Part shown: positions 11,283 through 22,600 of the stretch, one piece after another
How positions within the stretch are numbered: position 1 is the first letter of the stretch
Layout: every line of letters begins with the position of its first letter
NCBI GenBank assembly: GCA_009760855.2
Contig: WPIO01000010.1
Location: 574,501 to 638,500 of the forward strand
Length of the DNA stretch: 64,000 bases
Origin: Cristatella mucedo
Taxonomy: Eukaryota > Bryozoa > Phylactolaemata > Cristatellidae
Reading direction: 5' to 3'
The notes under the pieces: generated by a model
Database searches by the model: none
What the model was told of the DNA's origin: nothing
What the model saw: the letters and a program-made list of their open reading frames with translations, nothing else
Translations under genes and position numbers: made by a program

Positions 11283-12577
11283 ACTTAAGCACTAGCAATT
11301 CTAGCATCATGCCTCCGGATGGCCTACTTGCAGCAGCGAGACGAACACTTGAAATGCACAACGCTCGAGGGCATTTGCAGGCAAGTAACGATTGTTGCGA
11401 TAACAGGACCAGAAAGGTTTGGTAATGTTGTTTTACTTGCTTAGCAACTAGCACGCCTTACCTAGCTAAACTATTCAGATCAACTTCATCTTTTGAATGG
11501 GTTTCAGGAAGTGCATATCATGAACAATCTCAAATAAGTAGTCTATATTTCGCACTGAGAACAAGGAAAAAATAAGCACGATGTGATATATAAACTTTGC
11601 CAAAGCTCGTGGAAGCCCCTGCTGAAACCACACGTGAATGAAGAATAATTGATAACTACATGGATAAACTACACGAAAAATGAATAACGTTTCATTAGTA
11701 AAAAATTATATTACATTACAAAATATGATATACTGTCCGTGAAGAACGTATTCTATTTAATAGATTGCTCGTGGATTCCACATGGCAGTGAAAGACATAT
11801 CTACTTGCTCATACTTGGAGGGGTTGTGCATTTTGCCTGCTCTCCCCTCTGCCTCTGCCAGTTAGTCATAGCTATGCTGCCTCGATGCTTAGGTGTATAT
11901 CCATTGAATAAGTGCAAAGTAAAGTAAAATAAATTCAGGCAAATTCCAAAGCGTCTGTGCAGATGTAGGATCTTTCCTCTCCGTCACTCTGCTTTCAACA
12001 TGCAACGAAGAATTATTATCTTGGTCATTGTTACGCAACTCATTCCTCAAACCACTCTCTGATTTACGTTATCGCAGGCCATCCGCATAAGTATCTTGTT
12101 AATTCGTTGTTTGGGTTTCAACATGTTGCAGTTTTGCCTTACTATGAGTACTTCAACTTGTTTTTTTGCAGACACAATCGGCCACTGGCTCACGTGGATC
12201 AAGCTTCAATTGAGAGTTATTTTATTTTATTCTTTCGTTATAGCCGTTTTTGAGATTTTTATTTAATTGCTCACTGACCTCGAGAGCTCAAGTGTAAATT
12301 CTTCAGATGCAAAAAACGGTTAATAAACTTCATTGAATGAGTTTTGCGAAGCATTTCTTGGATGTTTGATGCTTATGCTAAATATGCAAAATATGGAGAT
12401 ACATTTTTCATCCTCACTCATGTCTGGACTATTCGCACATTTAAGCCTGCTTTCTTGGTCACTGAAATAGCTGATTGATAATACCTTACATGTTTACCTG
12501 CCGTAGATGCAATCTCTGATAAAACGGCAAGTGAACCACTCTTACTAAGCTACCTGAGGTTTATGATGGCAAAGTAA

Positions 12578-13756
12578 TGTCGCATCCAAAATAGGATAGC
12601 AACGATCGAGGCACTTCGTAAAAGTAGGCAGGTATTACGAACTGTCTCTTGGAAGAGAATCCTTCGCTTGTGTTTGTTCAGCTTTAAGAGTGATTGCATC
12701 CTTGGGAGAAAGCTAGCCATAGAGTTAAACGAAGGAGCTGTCGTGGCCGAGCGAATGTGTACCATTGTTCGGCTGGCTTGCTACTTCACGACAACCTTTT
12801 TCCTCTCAGCAATTTTAATGATTAATGCTGGTGAAACATTCGGAAAATTCTAGTGGCCTCCTGTTTTTAGCATACAATTAAATGAAAGTTTTTCCAACAT
12901 TGGTAAGGAGTAGTGGAGATTTTACTTTTTTAACCTAAGACTTAAATTACTTGTTATGAGTCAGCATGCAAATTGTTCTAATCCAGTGAGTAAGGTGCAT
13001 TCAGGCCTGTATAGTTTTAATGCCAGTTCTGAGAACAGACTTCTGCAGAAGAGCATGTAAGATATACTTGCAGCTAATCGTCAAGCATAATCATCTTATC
13101 TTTGCACTTGTTCCAAAGGATTAACAAGTAAAGCCTTGTTAAGTTAATTTTTCATAGTTAGTACGGTATATTAGTGATTCGCATGGAGCTGCAACATTTG
13201 GCTGTCGAGTTCCCTGCAAGCTTGAAAAGCGCCAACTTAGTTCCTTTCAAAAACTATGCTGTTGTTCGTTATGAGAGTAGTGTAAAGATTCTCCAACAAA
13301 TCATTCACATCGAGCTAGTGCTTCGGTGCTTAAAAGCGACACTGTGTCAGTGAAACACAATGGCAGATTGGAAATGGCAAAATATATTCAAGAAGTGGCA
13401 GCAAAAGGCAGCCTACTCGCTCTCTCGGTGACAAACAGGCATGCAGAAATGCCTGAGCAACACCTGCACCTAGCCACCGAGCTACACCACCGCCTCGGAC
13501 ACCAGCACTATTGGTCACTACAATGGCAGGGGAGAGAATATGTTTTCATTTCAAGCTAATGAAAAGGAAGTTTACTGAGCTAGAATTTTAAATTTTCGGG
13601 GAAGGGTTGCCCAAGGTTTTTCACAGTAGAGCTTAGCTTGTGGCAAGAGTTTAGTTCGTGAAGTTGAAGCACTTATCCATGCATAATTAGAAAAAGAAAT
13701 AATTCTCATCAAGGAATCATGTTTTCCCCTGCTGTTAAAAATCATGTAGGATATCT
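12578..13756. other. Spacer of the inverted repeat, left part
   Basis: Single-copy-looking sequence between the arms. Short open frames (12668-12853 plus, 13326-13559 plus) show no recognisable domain and no splice context. I see no gene here. Confidence 0.4.
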
Positions 13757-14467
13757 AGGACTTGCTTAGATAAGGATACCACGTCCAAGTTGGTCCATGC
13801 ATTCGTGACATCCCATCTCGACTTCTGCAACTCACTGCTTACTGGCCTACCAGCATGTGCGATCAAGCGATTGCAGCTGGTGCAAAACTCTGCAGCTAGG
13901 CTTGTCTGTCGTGAGCGTCGCAGTTGCCACATCACACCATTTCTCGCCGACCTGCACTGGCTACCAGTCAAGCAACGGATCGATTTCAAGGTTTCGTCGC
14001 TCACTTTTAGGTCACTTCATTCTTTGGCTCCAGCCTATCTCTCAGATATACTCCCCATCAGGCCAAGCATCGTACCACCCGCTTTTTGGAATGCAACAGT
14101 CTACAAATACCTCGTACAAACCTTAAATCCTTTGGAGACCGTGCATTTAGTTCGTATGCTCCCAAAGCCTGGAACTCCCTCCCGACCTGCGTCAGAACAT
14201 TCCCTGACCTGACCACATTTAAAAGGAACTTAAAAACACACCTATTTAGGACAGCATTTATTGGGTCTCTGTGATTCGTCCTTGATGTGCTTATGCGTGC
14301 TGACCCTGTGCATGTCACCGCTAACCATGTTATTCATTTTGTTTGTTTATCAAGCATGATATTACCCACCATTCAATTGCACTTTTCTTTGCAGCAAATG
14401 TAAAGCACCTAGAGAGAGATTGAGTTCTCTGAAGGCGCTTTATCAAGTGCATTATTATTATTATTAT
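13757..14467 (+). mobile_element. LINE-A, 5'-truncated 3' end
   Basis: Starts within the reverse transcriptase C-terminal region ([17 protein letters not shown] equivalent, with small indels). It continues through [20 protein letters not shown] and FGDRAFSSYAPKAWNSLP to a TGA at about 14272, then the 3' UTR, hairpin and (ATT)n tail. A frameshift separates the two halves of the coding part. It sits in the spacer of the inverted repeat. Confidence 0.85.
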
Positions 14468-15094
14468 GTTAGTGCAAAATGCATCATTGAATCAGGTGGA
14501 CCCAACTCCTAAACTTATAAGACCACTTAGCAACGCCAAATTAAAGCGGGATCCGAAATCACACGGGAGGCTTCTACTATTAGTTTCATAAGCGTGTTTC
14601 AAGTTTTAGGTAGCGCTTCGGGTAGCCATGCTGAGGGAAAATTAGACATGCCTGAGTGATGAAAAATATTTCGAAGAATTTCGATAACAATTTTGCTACT
14701 ACACATTTAGTACTTTTCTTATCAAGCTATCGTCAAAAGAGTCTAGGGAACTACTGTTCTATGGGAGACTTTTGTGAACGTTTTACTATTTGAGTCGACA
14801 GTTTAACCTTGGAAAAATGGAGACTTTCCATTCATACCCTGAGGCTGTATCATTCCGTGGCTATGGAGAAATTTGCTTGGTGCAAATCAATGTGCACTTG
14901 ACAACTCCGGAAGTACTGCTGGTAGCCGCTTGCACGGTTTCTGCTTCCATGCGGCCTTGATCATATATTATTGCCCAGTTGGTTCCTTGCTGCTATAATT
15001 CAGGAACTACGAATAGTGAATATTAAGTCATAATCTGGTTGACTCAACAGGCCACCACGGTGGTTTGCTCGCCGTGTTATCGTTACTTGCCATC

Positions 15095-16492
15095 AGAAAC
15101 ATTACTATGCCATCAGAAACTTCAGTTAGCTTAGTAAGAGTAGTTCACTTGCCGTTTTATCAGAGATTGCATCTACGGCAGGTAAACATGTAAGGTATTA
15201 TCAATCAGCTATTTCAGTGACCAAGAAAGCAGGCTTAAATGTGCGAATAGTCCAGACATGAGTGAGGATGAAAAATGTATCTCCATATTTTGCCATTTTA
15301 GCGTAAGCATCACACATCCAAGAAATGCTTCGCAAAACTCATTCAATGAAGTTTATTAACCTTTTTGGCAACCGAAGAATTTACACTTGAGCTCTCGAGG
15401 TCAGTGAGCAATTAAATAAAAATCTCAAAAACGGCTATAACGAAAGAAAAAATCAAATAACTCTCAATTGAAGCTTGATCCACGTGAGCCAGTGGCCGAT
15501 TGTGTCTGCAAAAAATAAGTTGAAGTATTCATGGTAAGGCAAAACTGCAACATGTTGAAACCCAAACAACGAATTAGGGCAATGCTTATGCAGATGGCCT
15601 GCGATTACGTAAATCAAAGTGTGCTATGAAGATACAATTGAACAAAAATGACCAAGAATATAAATTCTTTGTTGCATGTTGAAAGCAGAGTGAAAGATCC
15701 TACATCTGCACAGACGCTTTGGAATTTGCCTGAATTTATTTTACTTTACTTTGCACTTATTCAATGGATATACACCTAAGCATCGAGGCAGCATAGCTAT
15801 GACTAACTGGCAGAGGCAGAGGGGAGAGCAGGCAAAATGCACAACCCCTCCAAGTATGAGCAAGTAGATATGTCTTTCACTGCCATGTGGAATCCACGAG
15901 CAATCTATTAAATAGAATACGTTCTTCACGGACAGTATATCATATTTTGTAATGTAATATAATTTTTTACTAATGAAACGTTATTCATTTTTCGTGTAGT
16001 TTATCCATGTAGTTATCAATTATTCTTCATTCACGTGTGGTTTCAGCAGGGGCTTCCACGAGCTTTGGCAAAGTTTATATATCACATCGTGCTTATTTTT
16101 TCCTTGTTCTCAGTGCGAAATATAGACTACTTATTTGAGATTGTTCATGATATGCACTTCCTGAAACCCATTCAAAAGATGAAGTTGATCTGAATAGTTT
16201 AGCTAGGTAAGGCGTGCTAGTTGCTAAGCAAGTAAAACAACATTACCAAACCTTTCTGGTCCTGTTATCGCAACAATCGTTACTTGCCTGCAAATGCCCT
16301 CGAGCGTTGTGCATTTCAAGTGTTCGTCTCGCTGCTGCAAGTAGGCCATCCGGAGGCATGATGCTATAATTGCTAGTGCTTAAGTATTCAGACGCAGGCA
16401 AGCTTCCTGTTGCTGGTGCTCCACCAAACGGATTTAAGTACTTGGGTCTAAGCAAGCGCCTTGTTTGACCCGTGGTAGATGGTTCGGTAGTC
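15095..16492. repeat. Inverted repeat, right arm (contains end of SEC16)
   Basis: Mate of the left arm 8452-12577 without the hAT insertion. Its outer end lies inside SEC16 exon 15; the remainder is downstream of the SEC16 stop codon. Around 15493-15546 it also matches the first 50 bases of block A. A short duplication 'gccatcagaaac' occurs at its inner end. Confidence 0.9.
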
Positions 16493-16610
16493 ATAGCACC
16501 TGCAAAAGGTTTGGCCATCTGCAGGGTGCTACTCCATTGATTGTGCATCGGAGGTGGAAGACAGACTCCTTTCTCTTCTAAAGTTGCTTCAAGTGTATTA
16601 ATCCATTGGC
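16243..16610 (-). CDS. SEC16: SEC16 exon 15 (end of C-terminal domain)
   Basis: Acceptor 'tctggttgtag' precedes 16610, entered in phase 1. The encoded QWINTLEATLEEKGVCLPPP and, further on, RPKYLNPFGG match the two most conserved blocks of the animal Sec16 C-terminus (QWVNL...E...PPP and RYVDVLNP in vertebrates). I take the stop at 16243. Alternatively the exon could end at 16288, where CAG is followed by GCAAGT, a strong GC-type donor, with a further exon unseen. Everything left of 16492 lies in the inverted repeat. Confidence 0.8.
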
Positions 16611-19600
16611 CTACAACCAGAAAAGTGCAGAAACACTAGAATTACACATTTAGCTAAGAAACGTCTCTTCCTCTGTGCAAGCACACTCAAAAAACAATAT
16701 GCATGCACCGCGAAATTATTATGAGATACACTCCTTAGCGATTGTGCCTCGGCTATTCCAGCGACTGCAATAATGTATTTATTTATTAAAATTGGAAGAT
16801 AAGGCACAATTGTCTTAATTAAATAAATTATTATGATTCATTTGTATAGCACTCTAAGAGAATGTAATCTCTATTCAGGCGCTTCACATATGCCTCAGGG
16901 CTCAAGCCCACGACCTAGGTCAGACCTTGCTTGGTCATACTTGAGCAATTTAACCACTTTGTCAAACCAGTGCTGCCTTAGATCAGTAGCAGAGCTTTAG
17001 CCATTAATAATGCTCTAATCGCGAGACATTTTCTATTTAATTTCCTTCTAAGGTGAATTCGCCCAAGTTTTTATTTAATCACATATTTCTAATGGAATCC
17101 ACCAATTATAAAATACTCCCCGGCCTTATGCAGGCACGTATATTTTACAAGTTTAGGTGTCCTGACTCTTTGGCTTTCTCCAGTGCTATTCTCAAAGATC
17201 TTTACTACTCATAAGTTAAAAGATTACAGGTTGAATAGCCATACATAGTCACTTGGCTATGTGCTGTGGCTGCTTATAATGATTCATACTTGTGCATTAA
17301 GCTGATACTTAAGAGCTCTTTTTAAAGCAACCCACGGCTGGCTAGAATTCCTGCTGCGGCATGGTCAGCAATTATGTCAATGAAATCATAAGATCAGCTG
17401 ACCTTAACTTTTACCTTCTACAGCTGCAGTAGTTTGGCAATAATACATGCATCAGACATTCACTTGTCAGCAGTATTCAAAAAATTATACCTTTAGCGTC
17501 ATCCCATAAAATAGTTTTATTTTGATCGTCTGGAAGCTTCATGTTTACTGCCCGTGACTTTGGTCTGGAAAACAATCTGAAGAATCCAGAGAGCCTCTTC
17601 CAAAAGCCTCTTGCTGACTTTTCTGTTTTCTACAGAATAACGAAAGCAGAAGTTACGGCTGCATCAATGAGGCCGCCTACTGGCCACTCCTAGCCTCAAA
17701 TGTGCACTGAATTACACTTGGCTAACGTTAGGAACTATTCTTGGAGGTTGCACGTGCCACCGACGATATCAAGCATAAGCTCTAACCTAAAACGATTGGG
17801 CTATTGTTATCACAGCTGCCTGACATTAGCTAAAGCACGGAGAATCGGCCACTGTACTTTGTACTAAAAGCATTTGCCTAGGCGTAGAGGTTCGGGCTAG
17901 CGCACAGTATTACTTTAGGTGTCCTTGGTTATTCTAGCACAGACCATGTTGCTATGATGATACTAGTGTATAGCTTCAAATCGCCTTTGTCGAACGCAAA
18001 ATGCACCTACCAGTTTGGTCCTGCTCAACCAGTCCACATTGAGTTCCAGTGTGCACAGAATGAGCATTAAGGGCAGCATGGATTACTGGGTGGTAACGGG
18101 TGGGTTGAGGCTTAAAGAACTAACGTTCGATAGTGGAAATTAGCACTTTTGAGCTAGTGACCTGTGATTTGACTGCTGCTCCATAAATTGGTATACAGGC
18201 TTATCTTAAATGAATCAATGTCACATTCAATAATCCTCATAAAGCAAGCGTTGTACACTAAGTCCAGATTGTGATCTGTTTTTCCTGTCTCAGTTTAGTA
18301 TTTTTGGATTTATTTCAGTTTGCCTTTGAACAAAAGGCTTCTGGGCTCGATCGAGCGTCCGTTTAGCTCTAGAAACCGTAGAGACGTCTGAAGACGAAAG
18401 CATTGTATCCAACTATGGCTCCTCAACCACAAGTTTCAACGTGACGGAAAATGAAAAAGGAAAACTACTGAAATCTGCCTAGTAGCTGCTGGAATGAGTG
18501 TTTGCAACAACGCCAATCAGTAATAGATCTTCATATTTGAAATAACAGAGCTGAATTGGCAAGACGTTCGGCACAAACTTAATAGTTTTAGCAAACACAG
18601 AATAATAATAATAATAATAATAATATTGCACTTGATAAAGCGCCCTCAGAGAACTTAATCTCTTTCTAGGCGCTTTACATTTGCTGCAAAGTGATACGCA
18701 ATAGAATAGTAAGTAAAATCATGCTTGAAAAACAAACAAAATGAATAACATGGTTAGGGGTTACATGCACTGGGTCAGCATGCAAATGTGGTTAGTGGCA
18801 GCATGAACAGTGTCAGCACGCATAAGCACATCGAGGACGAATCACAAGGACCCACTAAATGCTGTCCTAAATAGGTATGTTTTTAAGTTTCTTTTAAATG
18901 TGGTCAGGTCAGGGGATGTTCTGATGCAGGTCGGGAGGGAGTTCCAGGCTGTGGGAGCATACGAGCTAAATGCACGGTCTCCAAAGGATTTAAGGTTTGT
19001 ACGAGGTATTTCTAGACTGTTGGATTCCGAAAAGCGAGCGGTACGATGCTTTGCCTGATGGGGTAGTATCTCTGAAAGATAGGCTGGGCCATAGAATGAA
19101 GAGACCTAAAAGTGAGCGACAAAACCTTGAAGTCAATCCGTTGCTTGACTGGTAACCAGTGCAGGTCGGCGAGAAGTGGAGTAATGTGGCAACTGCGACG
19201 CTCACGGCAGACAAGCCTAGCTGCAGAGTTTTGCACCAGCTGCAATCGCCTGATCGCACATGCTGGTAGGCCAGTAAGCAGTGAGTTGCAGAAGTCGAGA
19301 CGAGATGTCACGAATGCATGGACCAACTTGGACGTGGTATCCTTATCTAAACAAGCCCTAATTTTAGCAATGTTATGAAGCTGAAAATAGGCTGATTTGA
19401 CTGTGGAGCTGATGTGGTCGTCTAACGAGAGGTCGCTTTGGAATATGACACCTAGATTTCGAGCTGATGCAACTGGAGATATGCTGGCAGAGCCAATTTT
19501 GAAAGTCAGCCTTTCCAATTTCTGAATAACACTAGGTTTGCCCATAACTAGTAAGTTAGTTTTATCATCGTTTAGTTTTAGAAAATTTGCTGCCATCCAT

Positions 19601-22600
19601 GATCGGATGTCATCAATGCATGTAGCAAGTGAGTTGAGAGAATTTGAGGTGCTCGAAGGCTGGGAGGGATCAAAGCAAAGGTACAACTGAGTGTCATCCG
19701 CATAGAAGTGAAAGCCTAGATTGTGCTTGGCAATCACATCAGCGAGAGGGAGAGTATAGACGGTGAAAAGGACCGGACCTAGCACAGAGCCCTGAGGTAC
19801 TCCATATTTTAGAGGTACTTCAGATGATCTATGTCCATTCACGTCAACACTCTGGAGTCTCCCACTGAGATAGGACCTGAACCACTGCAGAGCAGTGCCA
19901 GTGATGCCCAGGCGAGATGAGAGGCGCTCTAGAAGTACTTTGTGATCGATGGTATCAAAAGCTGCCGAAAGATCGAGCAAAACAAGAAGAGACACTCTAC
20001 CCATGTCTGCATTCCTAAGTAGGTCGTTGTATACCCGAAGCAATGCTGACTCTGTGGAGTGATTAGCTCTAAAGCCAGACTGGAACTTACTAGCAAGGTG
20101 TGAGGTTTCGATATACGAGTTCAGCTGGTCTGCCGCGAAAGGACAGTTTGCTGTAAATGCATCTGTTCTTAGCTGGCTACAGGTTGAGGAATGAACAGCT
20201 TGTCATGTGAAGACCTACATCGTTGACTTACCACCCTGACATATTGAAGCTTAAGAGTGTGGCCCCCTGGAAAGATTCATGGTGAAATGCAACGGCCTCG
20301 GATAATGTGACGGAACCAGGACGGTGGTCCTCACGAAGAAATCCATCTGGGAATACCAGCTACTTTAAAAATACTAGACAAGGAAGCCAGCAGTCTAAGA
20401 AAATGCATCTCTACTTGAACTTAGGGTATGCTGGACATCTATTTAGCTCTTTTGCATGACATAACCTGCTATTTTCAAATTTTTCCATCGACCTTGTCGA
20501 AATGTTAGAAACCTTGCTTTAGTACAGCGAAATGGTACCAGATTAGCTCGTTAAGGAAATTGAACAGACGAATGCATACGTGACCCAACCGTTAAGGTTA
20601 TGACAACAAACATGTATTTTTGAACTTACAACTTGGCTCTTAAGCTGAGAAGGGCCTTCTTTTGTATCGAAAGTCTCAGAGTTCTCATCTTGTTCGTCCT
20701 GTTCCTAATGATCGTAAAAAATAATCAAGTTATGAGAGATGTACTCAGGAATTTTAAATGAACAATATAGCATTGCAGCGATTTGTCCTGGCAAAAGCGC
20801 GAAGAAACTATAAGAATGCAATGACTGGTGAAGTTTGGCGCTTTAATATTGTGCTTAAACAGCAAACCACTACACCAAAGTTAAGAAAGGTTGCTAAGAA
20901 ACTTAAACCGCCATCTCTGCCATTGAAGCTACTGCTGAAGTGACATACAGTGTTGAAACGGAATGACTAACGTAGTTGTACACCTGATAGAATTTATTAC
21001 CCGAAGAAGAAGAAGGTCTCAACGTTTTCTGACAATCAGCAGGCTATACACAGCGATTGCATCAAAAGCAGACATTACAGTACTAGAATGAATGAAAGAA
21101 ACAAATGTCATGCTGTCGCTGCAATAGATCGAGGAGGTCTGGCTCAATTTCTTGTGCAGTAAATTGTGAAGCTGCACTATAATTGGAATCGAATTGCAAT
21201 CGTATTGAGGCAGGTCCCGTGATTCATCCTTTATGTACTCATGCCTGTAGACACTGTGCATGCTGCCACCTAACCTTACTTGCATTCTGACCCTGTGCAT
21301 TTTACCTCTAATCATGTTATTATTCTTGTTTATTGACCGTGCAACCACTAACCATTTGATCGTGCTTTCTTTGCAGCAAACATGAAGTGCCTAGAAAGAG
21401 ACTGAGTTCTCTGATGGGGCTATATCAAATTTAGTATTATTATTATTTTTATTATTATTGGTCCCTATCCGTTTGTATTTGCATCTGTCTATCTTGGCAT
21501 CGAACTACCAAAATATCTGCTTCAGCCAATAATCCTGTCATTGATCTATATATCTAGAGGCTCCTTCTCATTCAGTAGCAATCCAAAGTGAAAACGGTTG
21601 CCATAACTAAAGATTTGCCGTTGTTTCTTGCAAAATAAGAGATTCAAGTGCCCATACAAGTGCCAACATGGATCGAGAGCTGCATCATTTCTAAACTCAA
21701 ATTAAATGAGCAATTGTGATATTGATATTGGTAAAATTCGATAATAAAGTGAGGCTTGGCAAATAAAAATTTTTTTACAGAGATTTAAACAGCATCCTAG
21801 AGGGAAGTGATCATTCAATTCCGCAACAGTCACTGTCCTGTAGAACTGGGGAAAAATACTCCTTCCTGCTGTTTGTATTTTCGTCGTGATGTGCCACCGA
21901 CAACCAGTAACACTGGGTTAGTTATATTTATCGGGTCATCTCCACGGAACTTGTTTAGTTTCCAATTGTTGAGACATTTAAATACCTGCCCACAAATTAC
22001 TTACCTGTCTGAAATTTTTCTAATAAAGAAATCTTTAAATTAGGTAATGTTAACATTATCTAATTTAAATTAGTGCTGTATTTGTTCTTGCATCCCAGCA
22101 AACGCAGTACATTTAGTCTTAAAAAACCTTATGTCGTGCAAACAACCGACCATCTTAAGTGAACATTTACGCAAAATAAGTCGCTTTGACGAACTGATGA
22201 GAACATGCTATAAATATGAGAAAAGACAGTCCCTGCAATTGCCCCAGCACTTTGTGAGCATAATGCAACTTGAAAGATCTTAGCTGTTTGATGTTTTGAA
22301 AGCAGATATTATTCTGTATTTGCAAACCAAATCGCGGAAATTTGAAGAGTTGTATTTATGCCCTGCAGGAGGTGTGAGCACGATCAGCATCTAAAGCTTG
22401 CTCACCGCCAGTAATCACTTTTGTATTATTAAAATAAGTTCGTGGGTGCACACTTAAATCAGTAAAACCATTTATCTCTTTTTTAATTAACAGTGTCTCT
22501 ACCAGGAATTCAGATACTTTTTTGGCCCAAGTAGTAACATTAACCTGAGTTTTTCCTTAACAGTATTCAGACAATGTCACAGAAATTAGCATTCTGTTGC

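Larger units (their letters stand above)
8452..12577. repeat. Inverted repeat, left arm (split by hAT element)
   Basis: The reverse complement of 15095-16492. The match starts inside the last SEC16 exon (gactaccgaaccatctac at 8452 against 16475-16492) and runs to about 12577, interrupted only by the hAT transposon at 8568-11282. The segment around 11739-11927 and its mate at 15741-15929 encode exactly the same 62-residue spurious frame, so this part of the arms is nearly identical. The inner ends are more diverged. The exon piece here is on the plus strand and partial. Confidence 0.9.

Noticed and set aside
11739-15929. Two identical 62-codon frames (11739-11927 plus, 15741-15929 minus).
   Set aside because: They lie in the mirror arms of the inverted repeat, have no coding context, and their identity reflects the arms.
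18601-20165. Active retrotransposon.
   Set aside because: It lacks the endonuclease and the 5' part and has a frameshift at the C-terminus.
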